Positions 1 through 11,934 of a stretch of DNA of 64,000 nt are shown one piece after another. The notes under the pieces are model-generated. The model was not told where the DNA came from, did not search any database, and worked only from the letters and a program-made list of their open reading frames with translations. The position numbers were made by a program, and so were the translations under genes. How positions within the stretch are numbered: position 1 is the stretch's first letter; each line of letters opens with the position of its first letter. Source of the DNA: Paragorgia papillata (taxonomy: Eukaryota; Cnidaria; Anthozoa; Scleralcyonacea; Coralliidae); NCBI GenBank assembly GCA_035771165.1, contig JAWNZC010000324.1:975001-1039000 (forward strand), read 5' to 3'.

Positions 1-190
1 TTCATGTGAGTAGAGTTTAGTTGGTCTCTCCTGTGCTTCGAGGGTTTTTCGCAGGGTTCTGCGGTTTTCCTCCCTCCGTAAAATCAACACTTAGGTCTTA
101 GCTTATGTCGTGCACTTTTAACATGAGCCTCTGGCTCGGATGATTGGGCGACCACATCCTGTGCTTAACGACGTTAAATAAATCAATCAA
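1..190 (+). mobile_element. 5S-derived SINE body, truncated by window edge
   Basis: Opens in the SINE body (TTCATGTGAGTAGAG) and continues CTCTCCTGTGCTTCGAGGGT, AAAATCAACAC and TGATTGGGCGACCACAT. Ends near an AT-rich AAATAAATCAATCAA tail. Confidence 0.6.
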
Positions 191-888
191 AATAATAAAC
201 GTGGTGTTACCACAAAAAAATTCTAAAATTCTCTAAACTTCATCAATAATTACTTCTGTACTAGTAAATCAACAAAAAAAAAGTAATTTATACCCTTTTA
301 AGAAGTGGAAATTTTTGCTTCGGTGCCAGACATAGGCGTACCAAATTTTGAGCAAGCCGGATTTTTTAGGCAGCAAGAGAAATTTGGGCAAAGGGTTATT
401 AATAAGTACAAAGTAAGTACGAAGTAAATCCGAAAACATTACGAATCCGTAAACTTTGCTCTAGTGTAAACGTGGTTTGCTCTAGTGCAAGTGTGAGTCG
501 GCATTTTTCATCACACCTCTTTGTGTATGATTAAATGAGATAAATTACCTTACTGTTGGTTAGTGCATGTAACTACACAATAGTTTCTTTTTTTGTCAGA
601 ATTTTGAAAATTTCAGTTTATTCCCAACGCCGTCGTATGCCGACTTTTAAATGTTGTGGTGAAGTGCGTGGATAACGCGTTGAGAGATTTGAACATTATG
701 TTGATGTTGTTGTTGATTGGCATCCAAAACTTCGGACAAACTTTGGACATTAGCCAATCAGATTTGGCAAAAAGAGAGATCACGTGCTCATCGGCCATTC
801 ACGTTATGCGCGGAAAGGTCTATTCCGCCGCGTATCCACGTAGTCCAAATTTGAAAACATCTGCGTTACTTTGACAGGAATTAAATAG
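191..888. other. No gene recognised
   Basis: AT-rich sequence without supported coding frames. The part at 610-860 has more CpG and short open frames on both strands, which might be upstream sequence for the possible exon at 889. Confidence 0.4.
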
Positions 889-1051
889 TTTGAATTTCGC
901 GACGAAATATACAAGAATAGTGCCCTCAACTTGCAAGAACCCCTATTACCCAACACCGCTGCCAAACGTTTGCGCATGCGTGAATTTGCTAGAGTGAATA
1001 TTGCAAGAGCTTGGGAACTAGCCGTTGCAACAGCCGAACAGCGAAGACTAA
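889..1051 (+). CDS. Possible unrecognised coding exon
   Basis: Fifty-four codons open after an AATAG acceptor-like site end at a GTAAGA donor. The peptide FEFRDEIYKNSALNLQEPLL through RVNIARAWELAVATAEQRRL looks protein-like: amphipathic, Arg/Ala/Glu-rich, with little low complexity. An in-frame ATG lies at about 976. No family is recognised and no partner exon was found. It could be part of an old repeat or the first exon of a gene overlapped by the hAT insertion. Confidence 0.3.
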
Positions 1052-2418
1052 GTAAGACTCGACTATTCATTTGTGTTTTATAAAAAGGGGCATGAAAATT
1101 ACGAATGGGCGTTTCAGAATATGCTACAATATTGACAAAGAAGCCATACGCCTGTATTTTTAACTTTCGTGTGGAACTCTCGGACCACACTAAATATTTC
1201 AGTTTCCCGCTCTTTTTTTGATGTACGAGCTTGGACGTCGCGCAGGCGCAAAACGTTTGACAGCGGTTTTCTATTGCCCAGGTTTTAACGAGAAACTTAA
1301 TGTAAATGTCTGAACAAATATTCACTGGTCTACAACTAGTGTTGTTATATAGCTGGGTTTTTGCTAGTTGTAACTCAGACTGCTATTGGTTTATTTTTAA
1401 TTCACGCGGGATTAGATAAATCAAATGTTTCCGGCGCGGGCAATATTGCAATAGTGAAAGTCTAGCTAAACACAGAACCAAGGGCGGATTTTCTGGGGGG
1501 GTGCAGGGGGGTGCGCACCCCCCCAAAATTTTCTAGCACCCCCCCAGAAAAATTCGAAAATGGTGTGTAGGTTATTATTATTATAGGCTTTATTTAAAGA
1601 AACTTACACATTTGGCAGTAAGAGTACAACTTACTTACTCGGTGGAATTTGAGCACTCTGTGTACCTTGAATCAGCTTTCGCCCATTTATATATATAATA
1701 CTAAGTCTAAGTATTTATAAAACTAAATATACTACGTAAAAACGTCTAAAGATTAAATATCCAAATTCCAAACGCATATTCAATTTTAGTAAAAAGTCCA
1801 GATAAAAAGCTATGACTAAAATAAATTTTGGTAAGTCTAAGGTACAAGCGCAAGTCTAACTTTGGCGTTATGGCGTGTGAAACGGCTGAAGTCAAAGTGC
1901 ATTTCCAGATCGTTGGTGAGGTTCTGACCACCTTTTTAAAAGTGTATGAAGGCATGTAGAAAATATTAAATAAAGAAAGAAAACCGGAGGGAAAATTTAG
2001 AGACTGGAATACTGTAAGAAGCGACAATAAAATATCAAAACTTTGTGTTTCGTCTTTCGACATTCTGCCGTGTGTGTCTGATCTTTGACCTTGTTTACGT
2101 TTGCCAGAATAATTTTGCATGACAATGCAATGTTTTAGCGCCCATACTATGACGTAATCAGACATGGTTCAGCTTCTCTCTCCTTCGCTTTTCTCGCTTC
2201 CGCCTTTCCATTTTTCCGCCCGCGCTTTTTCAGTCAGCGGGTTTTCTCGCCTCATTACCCTCAAGCGCCGGTGCACTTTATGCATTATTCATGAGTGATA
2301 GTGAATTGTGAAGAACTTCTAATATATAGCTATTATTTTGTGAAATCTTTTGTTTTTCAATACCAAAACATAACGTGAGTGATTTTTCATTTGCGATTTG
2401 TTGGGTGAACCAAAAACA

Positions 2419-5127
2419 ATGAAAAGGCGCCAACCGACGCTTACAGACTTTTTCCAAAAGAAAAACAAAGGTTAGTAATAATCACAATTATCAAAGTGTT
2501 ATTTATTTTAAATTATTCTTTGATTTTCATATTTTCATACTTGTTTGCTTCATGTCGAAAAATGTATTATGGCGGCTTTTCTCTAGAATCATTACCCGTT
2601 TGGGTACATGTACATACATGCATTTTTTGTATTTGGCTGGCAATTGGGCTGACTCAACTGTATGCTGCTGATCACTTTATTCTTTCCAGAATCAGACCCA
2701 CATGCACAACTAGATGATGTCGAACTAATTGATCAAGATCAATATCAAGAACTTGAAGATGGACGAGACGACCATGATACTGAACGAGATGATGCTGAAC
2801 AGGATGATACTGAACGAGATGATACTGAACGAGATGATGCTGAACAGGATGATACTGAACGAGATGATACTGAACGAGATGATGCTGAACCAGTTGAAGT
2901 TCATACGATTTGTGATCCTGAAGAGACTCAAGAGAGATCCGCCCCTCAAACTAGCCAAGGAAGCTCCTATGATCTCAGTCAAGAATTGGACGAACCATCA
3001 CAACCGAAGCTCCAGAAATTTCCGATAAATACAAACTTTCCAACAAAAAAAACGAGATCTTTCAATGCAAGCTGGTACAACCGCTTCGACTGGCTAGAGT
3101 ATAACGTTCAAAGCGATGCAGCATTTTGCTTTGCTTGTAAAAACTTCGGCTCAAGCAGTTCCGCAGACTCCACATTTACCGTAACTGGCTTTAGGAAGTG
3201 GACTAATGCGCTGGACAAGAACAAAGGTTTTATAAAACACCAGAAATCAGAAGTTCATAAAAATTGCTACGAGAAATGGAAGGCAAAGGTCCGAATATCA
3301 GATGGACAAGATACAAGCATACTCGAGAAACTGGTTCCCGACCAAGCGAAAACAACTGAAAACAACAGAGAGTACTTTAAACTTCTGTTCCAGTATGTAA
3401 TTTGGTTTGCAACGAGCGAGATAGCATTCCGGGGCCACGACGAGGCGGCTGATTCGAAGAACCCAGGCAACTGGACAACTTTTATAAAGATGCAACTGAA
3501 GACCAACAAGGAGTTTCGAAGTCTCCACCAAGCGATAACAGAAAAAAGGCTTCTTGTGGACTACACTAGTAAAACGTCTCTCAATGAAATGCTGTCTATA
3601 CTCGCGGTTCAGATACGGAACCAGATATACCATCAGATCGCAACTGCCAGGTGCTTCAGTGCACTGATCGACGAAAGCAAAGACAAGGGCAAGAGAGAAG
3701 AGCTCGCTTTCTCTGTTCGCTACTACACCGAGAAGGTACAAGAGAGATTCCTGTCCATGACTGCACTCACCAAATTTGATGCAGAAGCTATCTCAGCAGT
3801 TACGAAAGACCTGATATATGAAGTCCAGCAGAAATCCAACGGATCGCCTATTATCAGCCTCGGCGCAGATGGCGCTAGCGTGATGTCTGGTCGGTTAGCA
3901 GGAGTCGCAGAATTGCTCCGATCAAGGTATTTTGAGTGGCTTGTGTACATCCATTGTACTGCCCATCGTTTGAATTTGGTTATGGGAGACATGCTAAAGG
4001 CGTCTTTGTCATCAACGGATGTTATGACCACAGTAAAATCCTGCCATACACTGCTCAATAAACCGAAGATCAGACAGAAGTACGAATCACTCCACAGAGA
4101 AATGTATCCTAGCAAACAAGTTAAACATATAACGCAGCAAATCGATATTCGTTGGGGATGCAAATACGAAGCCGTTGATGTTATATCTGAAAGATTTGAT
4201 GTTGTTCTCACGACCCTGATAGACGTGGCAAACAACGTTAACAACCTCGATGGAAGTGGTGAAGATTCGGAAGATGATGAGTATGGGTATACGGAATCGC
4301 AGGCAGAAACAGCAGCTGGACTGTACCACAAACTGATGTCAGGAAAATTCATCGTCGGTCTGACAACACTTCATAAGTATCTCGGCAAGCTATACTTCCT
4401 TAATAAAGAACTTCAGGCCGAAGAAATTGATTGGACGGACGTTCAATACGAGCTGACTCGAACTCGGAATTCAATTAACAACATCAAAGACGAGGACATA
4501 TTCACCAAGTCGAAAGAAATTTCAACAAAGACTGGAAACCCCTTAGCTCTCTGCGACACAATGCCTATCCACAACACTAGAGCTACAACAGTTACGACTC
4601 CCGATGATCAGGATCATCAGGTAAAAGAATTTATTGGAGAACTCAACGCAGAGCTAAAGAAGAAACTCAACGATGAGTTTAATGTCAGATTTGACTCTAA
4701 GAACACAGACATCCTTACAGCTATCAATGCTCTTAATGCAGGTTCAGCTACCTACTTGGACTTAAGTGAGCTAGATGTGCTACTGAATACTTTCAGCTGT
4801 CTCAACATTGACAGATCTATCCTCGAACTGGAAATCGAAAGAGCTGAAGTTGATTACCGTCTTGGTCTACCAATAAATCCAAAGAGGCTTCCAAACTTGA
4901 CCACTTTAATTGCAGTGAAGAACACCATCTCGACATCAACCGCTTCTGTGGAAAGAGCATTTTCCGGAATGAATCGTGTCTGCACGAAGCTGCGATCCAC
5001 CCTTCTTCCAGAAAGATTAAGTGATCTTTTATGCATTTCGTTAAACAGAGATGTTGCTGATTTGCTGGATTTGGACGAAGTCGTAACAGCATGGGGAAAC
5101 CTGCGCAATAGATGGGCTAAAGTCTAA
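2419..5127 (+). CDS. hAT-family transposase (ZMYM1-like, DUF4371), two exons, intact
   Basis: Exon 1, 2419-2470, encodes MKRRQPTLTDFFQKKNK; GTTAGT donor. Exon 2, 2690-5127, after TTCTTTCCAG, joins in phase to give 829 residues. Order: acidic pentapeptide repeats at about 49-85; a TTF-type zinc-finger region at about 142-210 (FNASWYNRFDW, FCFACKNF); DUF4371/RNase H-like core with Asp345 (ALIDESKD), Asp411 (LGADGASVM), the CTAH motif at 440-443 and RW at 505-506; and a C-terminal hAT dimerisation segment with Glu772 (TASVERAFSGMN). The three acidic residues match the hAT DDE triad. Family role: cut-and-paste transposition. With no stops, frameshifts or lost motifs it may still be active or only recently silenced; host domestication is less likely because the terminal repeats survive. 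Confidence 0.9.
2782..2890 (+). repeat. 15-bp coding repeat in the hAT transposase
   Basis: Tandem 15-base units encode alternating DTERD and DAEQD pentapeptides. The unit length keeps frame. The result is a strongly charged N-terminal spacer ahead of the zinc finger. Confidence 0.85.
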
Positions 5128-5361
5128 GTCATTAACTGACTTTGAACTAGTCTAACTGTATAAAATGTATAATGTACTTATTAGTTATTACTAAATTAAG
5201 AACTTAAAAAAAAGTATAAAAAACTATTCATTATTTCATAACTTATGGCGATATGCCTAAAAAATATACAACAGCCCGGTCAGCCCCTTTGGTAGCGCAC
5301 CAATGCACCCCCCCAGGAAAATCTGCACCCCTCCTGTCAGATGAGCATTGATCCGCCCTTG

Positions 5362-5874
5362 GACAGAACTAACCCAATATCTCGCAGAAAAACCTTGGAG
5401 AGTGCATATCGAAGTAGAATGCGTGTAGTAGTGGCATGGACAGCCAAAAATATGACATACCTCGAAAGCAACCAGGAGGAGGCAGATACGAAGCTGTTGA
5501 TGCTACAAGCCTCTGGAGCCACGGATATCAACATCATATCACCAGACCCTGACGTCTTTGTGTTATCTCTCACGCGATTTCCAGAGCTGTGTGAGAACAC
5601 ATCCTTTGTGACCGGGAGAGGGAAGCGCCATTGCAAGATACTGCTTAGTCTTAACGTTCGCTCCCTTGGATCTGCTATAACTGCTGCGCTTCCTGGGTTT
5701 CATGCCTGGAGTATAGAGCCGATAATACAGGATGTTTCGCAGGTAAAGGGAAGTTGACGTGTTGGCAAGCGTTCCTGAAGGCTGATGAAGATATCGTCAC
5801 CGAAGACCCGTTACCGCAATTGAGAAGCTTGTCTAACAACTGTACCAGCCAAAGACGTGCATTTTTAAGGTGAA
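5362..5874 (+). pseudogene. Broken repeat-associated gene with PIN/FEN-like motifs
   Basis: Reads LESNQEEADTKLL, then INIISPDPDVFVLSLTRFPE and SFVTGRGKRHCKI. After a frame change around 5715-5740 it continues AGKGKLTCWQAFLKADEDIV before a stop near 5870. The spacing of EEAD and SPDPD acidic motifs resembles PIN/XPG-type nucleases (inference). Near-identical peptide patterns recur in many cnidarian assemblies as an unnamed repetitive protein (recollection, not a search). The hAT element sits directly at its 5' side. No intact start, frame-shifted and truncated, so not functional here. Confidence 0.6.
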
Positions 5875-5944
5875 AGATTTGAGGTGGTTGCTGTTCCAAC
5901 AGCAATGATGAGGACAACGACGTGTCTTCTTATTATTATTATTC

Positions 5945-5946
5945 TT

Positions 5947-5987
<41 letters not shown>

Positions 5988-5990
5988 AAT
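5945..5990. repeat. (GAT)n microsatellite
   Basis: About 13 ATG/GAT triplets followed by purine-rich GAG/GAA triplets to ~6025. Confidence 0.9.
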
Positions 5991-7619
5991 GAGGAGGAGG
6001 TGGAGAAGAAGAAGATGATGGAAGATAGTGATGATGAGAATGTCTTTGCCTAAGCCTTCTGTAAATAAGAACATGACAATCGTTCGACAAAGGTCGTACC
6101 TTAGCTTCGTTCCCATGCTAATAGCGTGACCACCCGTATCACAAACGAGACCTGGTAAATTACCACTCGCATATTTCTTTGATTTGGGTGAATTTGGATA
6201 GATTGTATGTAAATTAAAATAAGATAAAGCATTTTATAGCCTCGTTTCCATGCTGTCATAGTCACATGACTAGATTTTAATTACCCAAACGTTACTTAGT
6301 TGTGTCAGATACACTTCCATATAAAGTATGAGTAATTTTGGAAATTATTTGTTGCCATTAAGTTAATAATTGTTATAAGGCATTTTATTACTCGGCCTCG
6401 TTTCCCACATCCTGTGATGGTCATGTGACAAACTTTATTTTAAACGTTACTTAGTTTTGTCAGATAGACTTCAATATAAATTATGAGTAATTTTGGTAAC
6501 GGTTTGTTGCCATTAATGATGGTTATAAAGGCGTTTGGCCACCCTGTTGAATGATGTTGAATGAAATTTGAACATGTTCAAATGATGATTTCCAAATTTT
6601 AGAAGTGGGGGAACACTCACTAAAGTCAAATGGGCGTGGCTACTGGTCGTAAAATTAAATGGGTGTAGCTCCTGTTGTGAAGGTTAATGGTGTGTGAAAA
6701 GACTACTAAAAGCCTGGCTCAGGCTAGCTGGTTAAAAAACGAGTACACTCATTGACTCAAAGCAAAAATAGTGCGGTGTTCAACGGTGTTCCACTACGTT
6801 TAATTTTTTTTAGGGGGAACGCCATTCCCCCGTATTCCCCCTGAAAAACATCACTGTTACAACCCCTACTGTAACTTCTCTGTGTATATGTAACGTCACG
6901 TTACCACCCTTGCTCAGAATTCCTGCTAATAACATTATATGTGCTGGTTGTAATAAAATAAAACATCCAACAGGCAATTAACCTGTTGCTAGTTTACCAG
7001 ACTGCAGAGTTGGGCACTTTTCGCCGAGATATCGGGTGCACAAAAGGTGTAAAATCTCGGGGCAGGGGTGGAAAACCATCAAACCTAACAAACCAGCGTT
7101 AGAACTATAACCACAGCATATAATAAACCACCAAACTTACTTAAACTTAACCTGAGAACACCAAGACAGCCATAAGCATCACATACTTTAGTGTAATCTT
7201 TCTTAATAGTTGCTGTTTCCCAAGGAGCTATTAAATAAAGAATCGTGAAATGAGAATAAAACGAGATTGCAAGCGAAGTAAAGAAGCAACAATCAAGATC
7301 AGAACCACGGTTGTGAGAAAGACAGAATGAATAATGATGCACTTCAACACAAGATGACATTTAATATACTGGCTTGCATAAAGCAACTTTACCTAACTCG
7401 GCAACTGCACTAGATTCAAAGAGAAGTGATTCGGGTTTATCTCGTCTTTCCAGTAAAACAGATACAGCTGTTGTCTTATCATTACGTTTGTACGCTGTAA
7501 AAGCTTTCGTTAAAACCATGCTACCATAAGTAAATCTTGTCAACAATACCTATCGTTTGAAACTTCCATCTTTCAAGGTGGTCATCCTTCCGGTTTTATC
7601 CAATATCCAACAAATACTC

Positions 7620-8350
7620 GCTCCTTCCCAGGACTCGCTCCACAGGGAGCCCATCTTGGCAGCGCGTGGGCACCCTGTGGCGGACTCGAAAGACGCGCGG
7701 GGTATACTGTGGCAGGGGATTTTAAAAAACGAAAAAACGGTTACCGGAAGCGGGAAAAAAGGCGGAAAAAAGGAAAATACGGGGGGAAAGGGGGGGAGGG
7801 AGAGGAAAAAATATAAGGGATGAAACACCAAACGTTCAACGTGGAATGTGTTCCGCAAGTAGGACATCTCGTATCGTCGGGAGCCACCGTTAGAATACTG
7901 AAACCGACTGAAACTCAGAGTCAGATGAATGTGCAATAAATCAATAATCCTGAGACTTCCCGCTTTATCAGAAAAGCTTATCGTAGGATTTCGTTGCTAT
8001 TCGAAGTGGCAATGATGATGTAGTGTCCTAGCTACTTGCGGAGCACATCTCGCGAAAATACGATATGTAATTTAGCTGCAAAATCAAGGCTAAAAGTTGA
8101 GATTTTGCATCATTTTGATCATATTTTGATAAATGAATCATTATCACAACTTCGCTCAATTGTCTTACAATTTGTATACCTATAGGCGCTTAAAACGATG
8201 TTCAAAACAAGGAAAAATTCGTGTTTCATCCCTTTATTATTTTCCTTTGCACAGCACGACCGAGTGTGCCACAGTCCCCCGCGCGTCTTTAGAGTCCGCC
8301 ACAGGTGCCCACGCGCTGCCAAGATGGGCTCCCAGTGCTCGCTCCGTAAA
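7620..8350. repeat. Inverted repeat pair (arms ~85 bp)
   Basis: Left arm 7625-7715 (GGGAGCCCATCTTGGCAGCG, GACGCGCGGGG) and right arm 8262-8345 read as complements, about 90% alike. The 550 bases between hold no recognised gene. Could be a foldback element. Confidence 0.7.
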
Positions 8351-8399
8351 CATGAAGCTCAGACCCCTCGCTGCAGAAAGACCCTCGCGAACGACGCGA

Positions 8400-8640
8400 A
8401 CCCGATATTAACAAAACTTGCGAGTTTGCAAGTTTGATCGGGAAACTGAGTGACATCAGAGAGAGGTGACTTTGCGAGCTGCCAGTTGCAAATTGCGAGT
8501 TGAAAGGTTGCAAGTTTGCGAGTTACGAGTTTGTGAGTTGCGAATTTGTGAGTTGCAAGTTTGCGAGTTTGTGTGTTGCAAGTTTGCAAGTCGCTAGTTT
8601 GCGATCGAGTTGCAAGTTTGCGAGTTGCGTGTTTGAGACT
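8400..8640. repeat. GAGTT/CAAGTT short tandem repeat
   Basis: Repeated GCGAGTT, GCAAGTT and TGTGAGTT words of 7-8 bases. The antisense open frame with repeated RKLAT peptides derives from it. Confidence 0.8.
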
Positions 8641-9972
8641 AAATATATAAGCACCATCTACAGCCGATAAATTATATAAGTCTAGTGTTTTTGTAAAGGA
8701 ATTGTTGTAGTTATCGCAAGTTTTATACAATAGATGAGTGATCATTCTGGCCAACTCATGTAAACTGTGTAAAAAAGAAATTCACGGGACTAATTAACTT
8801 GAAAAAGTAATCCACTACATTAAAAAATGTCGACTTGTAGATTTAACCCAATTATTCTTTGCATACAAAAAAGTAATATATTCAATACCAACGGTTTATC
8901 TGCAAACTAATTGGAGTTGGAATCTTTAGTAAAAACAAACTAGATTTGGGGACATACATGTACGTCCTCATACTGCTCACGGTCTTAGCCTGCGTCGCAG
9001 CCCTATACTTTCAACGCCCAAAGTAGGGCTGCGACGCAGCTATCACGGTCTATGTTTGTCACAATGCGTATACTTTGTTAACCACAATACTGTGTCAACC
9101 CAAATAGTTTGATCTGAACTGTATGGGATTTACAGTCTTCTAAATCATATACAGTTTAACCGCTCATATTGTATCTATTACGTTTTTTGTGTGAAAAGAA
9201 TAACTGGCTGGTTAAATATACAAGTCGAGGTTTTTTAGTGTGTCGTGAATGTCTTTTTTACACAGTTTACAGTTGGTCAGAATGATGTAAGACCGGTCTA
9301 GTAATATCAACGAGTGTAAGTAATTTTAACCATGCAATCACATTATCACCAATTCGTTCCCATGCTCGTTCAGAAACCTTCTTAGCATAGGTATAGATGC
9401 TGATCGATATCGACCCAATTTCGACCAGCTCATTGTAAGAGGTGGGAGTGGGTTGGCAAATGGGAAAAATAAGGTTAAAAACTTTTCTGCCTATGAGGCA
9501 GGTGTATATATAAAATAAATGTCACAAATTGTTAAAACAACTTCAACAATTGTATTTGGTTAATTAAAAGCAGTTGATTTTAACCATTAAAAGTATGAAT
9601 TGATTTAATTGAGTAATTTTTTTAAAAACTCATTTGAATTAAATCAACGTTAATTTAAATCAGCCAACCTTGGTTGCAATTCAGTTTGCCTGTGTGCCCC
9701 TCTCGCCGAAATTTTCCCAGAATTCCGACCAACCAATTGTAAAGGTTCCGGCATGGGTGACACAAGATGTTAGCGCGCTGCCTCTCACCTGAAGAAGTTA
9801 AGCTCGGTCGAATGGGTTCAAAAAATACATCTTATTTTCAGGGGCATCGGAGCCCCAGCGGCGGCAGCTGCCCCCCTGAGGACTGTTTTCTACAGGAATT
9901 GCCATTTGTATTATATATTGTATTAATACCTCAAATGACTCACAAGCTAACTTATTACTGCAGACCATGCAG

Positions 9973-10181
9973 TAGCCTGGTACCCTGGCCCAATCAAAGA
10001 ATATGGGCCAGGTAACCACTAAAGACTTCTGCTTTCCTATTGGTTGAAATTTCGCGCGTTTTTAGTGGCTATGAGTGAAATTGCAATCGTCATAAGTGGA
10101 TTTAGCCCTGATGACGCGAGAATGAGATTAGTGGTTACCTGGCCCATATTTCTTTTGAAATTGGGCCAGGGTACCAGGCTA
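9973..10181. mobile_element. MULE-like MITE, 209 bp
   Basis: TAGCCTGGTACCCTGGCCCA is repeated inverted at the right end. A perfect 9-bp duplication ACCATGCAG flanks it (9964-9972, 10182-10190). The inner sequence GGCCAGGTAACCACTAA is also inverted. A 9-bp duplication fits Mutator-like elements (family assignment inferred). Confidence 0.85.
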
Positions 10182-10227
10182 ACCATGCAGAGGCAGCAAA
10201 CTAATTTTGCCTTGGGTTAGCTGTGTC

Positions 10228-10562
10228 CAACCTCGTTCTCAGGGCGGTTTTGAAATTTGGAGGGTGGGAAAAAGCCCTAAAAATACTGGGTGTAATAAGT
10301 TAGCAATTTAGTTTAGTGTGCAAAATCATTCTGAGTAATGGAAGCCCCGTGGGAGAAGTTCATTGTAATGGCGGTCCTATTTGTCCCGTTGGCGGTCCCG
10401 TTGAAGCTATTTGATCATAACTGGCACAAAGCTATGCATAAATATGTTTTACGAGGAATGTTTAAGAAAAGCAATCAACCAATGAAAATGCCGAATCCAA
10501 CAGCCGATGCCAGAACCTTTTTCCACTTTACCAATTTCAAAAAGGCCCTGAGAACGAGGTTG
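10228..10562. mobile_element. MULE-like MITE, 335 bp
   Basis: 18-bp perfect terminal inverted repeats CAACCTCGTTCTCAGGGC. Perfect 9-bp duplication AGCTGTGTC at 10219-10227 and 10563-10571. A 90-codon open frame inside is incidental. Confidence 0.87.
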
Positions 10563-11059
10563 AGCTGTGTCTTGTCCCCAGAGTTTTTTCACTTGGCGGG
10601 TGTTTTCTGATTCATTAAAGTTGCCATGTTTTCTTAAAGGTAAATAGGAATGTAGCATCAGTATGTACAATTCAGTCGTTGAATTTTCTTTCTCAATACA
10701 TTGTCATTCATTATATTATACCGTGCGTTATGCTTTTTGGTTATTTTATTTACCACGTGCAAAAATTAATGATGATATGAGAAAAAGTACCCTTTTTATA
10801 TGGCTTCCCCCGCCGCTTTAAGTAGCTTCCGGCGCCCCTGCTTATTTTAACCGGATTGTCAAACTATGGAACAATATTTGTAAAATAGCTCAACCTATCA
10901 ACTTCTCAAGTGTCTCCATATTTAAAATTTTTCTTTTTTGTTACAATTACTACTCAGGAATTCTATTAACAGTTTTTGATGTAAACCTAAACTGTACTTG
11001 GTCTCTCGTAAGAGATTGTCCCTTCATGTCACAGGATTTAATCTCATTTTACTATTTAA

Positions 11060-11430
11060 TTCGACACGATGCGACATTTCTTGCAACTTGCAATAAATCA
11101 CTGAATGTTTCAAGTTGCAAGAAAAAGTCGCATCGTATAAAACATCCCGTATAACAACTTGCGATTTTGTTATTTTTGCCATGTTGCAAGTTGCAAGAAA
11201 AGTTGGATGGGTTCTTCTTTTTGCTGCAACTTGCAACACAATTCTTTTCAAGGCTAGCCGATCAGGTGTAAGAATTTCGGGATACTGCGCGCACTCGAGA
11301 CTGGGGCCAAACGCTCCTGGAACATATTCCCGATGACATATTCGAGGAAAATGTGTTTGCGTGTAACACCCTTCTAGGCAACTTGCGATTTTTGTAAATT
11401 TGTTGCAAGTTGCAAGAAAAATCGCATCCT
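11060..11430. repeat. Dispersed TTGCAAGTTGCAAGAAAA repeats
   Basis: Four to five copies of GTTGCAAGTTGCAAG, or its complement, each next to a TCGCAT or ACTTGCGATTTT word. Possibly decayed inverted-repeat termini. No gene seen. Confidence 0.5.
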
Positions 11431-11684
11431 ATAATAGTAGCTTTAGAAAGTTTGTAATAATTTTTTTTAATTTTACTATATCTTTTTGCGGGGAGGTGCC
11501 TCGCATGCATGGATGCTTACGAACGGGACGTTCGCACCTCTCCCGTTTGGGTAACTACTAATTGGTATTATTTTTTCTCACTGTCTCTATTTAGTTGTTG
11601 CGTGGTAATGTAAATATGTATTTTTGTATATTTTTGTTACCCAATAAAGTCTAATAAATAAAAAAATTAAAAATTAAAAATAGA

Positions 11685-11815
11685 ATGGGGTTAGTACTCG
11701 GATGGGCGACCACATTAGCTTCATGTGAGTATAGAGTTGTTCTGTGCCTCGTGGGTTTTTCACTGGGTTCTCCGGTTTTCGTCCCTCCGCAAAATCAACA
11801 CCATAGTTTTCCCAG
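11685..11815 (+). mobile_element. 5S-derived SINE fragment
   Basis: GGTTAGTACTCGGATGGGCG followed by ATGTGAGTATAGAG, GTGGGTTTTTCACTGGGTTC and AAAATCAACACC. Head missing. Confidence 0.65.
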
Positions 11816-11934
11816 TCAATTCGACTAACCAGTTCCATGAGGGGGTGAGGAGCTCTAGGTTATCAGTATCTAAAAACTGCAATGTGTTACCCCTAAGAAA
11901 AAAGTGGCAAGGTATTTACTTATAAAAGTGCATA

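Larger units (their letters stand above)
1479..5361 (+). mobile_element. Complete hAT DNA transposon, 3.9 kb
   Basis: Ends are inverted: CAAGGGCGGAT at 1479 and ATCCGCCCTTG ending at 5361. Just inside each end is a second shared block (GATTTTCTGGGGGGGTGC and its complement). Flanking 8-mers CACAGAAC (1471-1478) and GACAGAAC (5362-5369) match at 7 of 8, as expected for a hAT target duplication. The transposase inside is uninterrupted. G-runs and C-runs near both ends can fold together. Confidence 0.87.
5875..9963. other. Gene-free repeat-rich stretch
   Basis: Holds the (GAT)n tract, the 7.6/8.3-kb inverted pair and the GAGTT repeats. 6100-6540 has two similar segments (CTCGTTTCC...GTCACATGAC / GTCATGTGAC, then CAGATA..ACTTC..ATATAAA) suggesting a ~180-bp tandem duplication. 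No coding evidence. Confidence 0.5.

Noticed and set aside
804..1325. 173-codon minus-strand frame
   Set aside because: Composition is not protein-like and it overlaps a better plus-strand exon candidate.
1746..2165. 139-codon minus-strand frame inside the hAT element
   Set aside because: No recognised family; it lies in the 5' non-coding part of the transposon and is opposite to the transposase.
3298..4352. Long minus-strand frames opposite the transposase
   Set aside because: Antisense shadows of the hAT coding sequence.
8359..8754. 131-codon minus-strand frame with RKLAT repeats
   Set aside because: The repeats come from the GAGTT/CAAGTT microsatellite-like tract.
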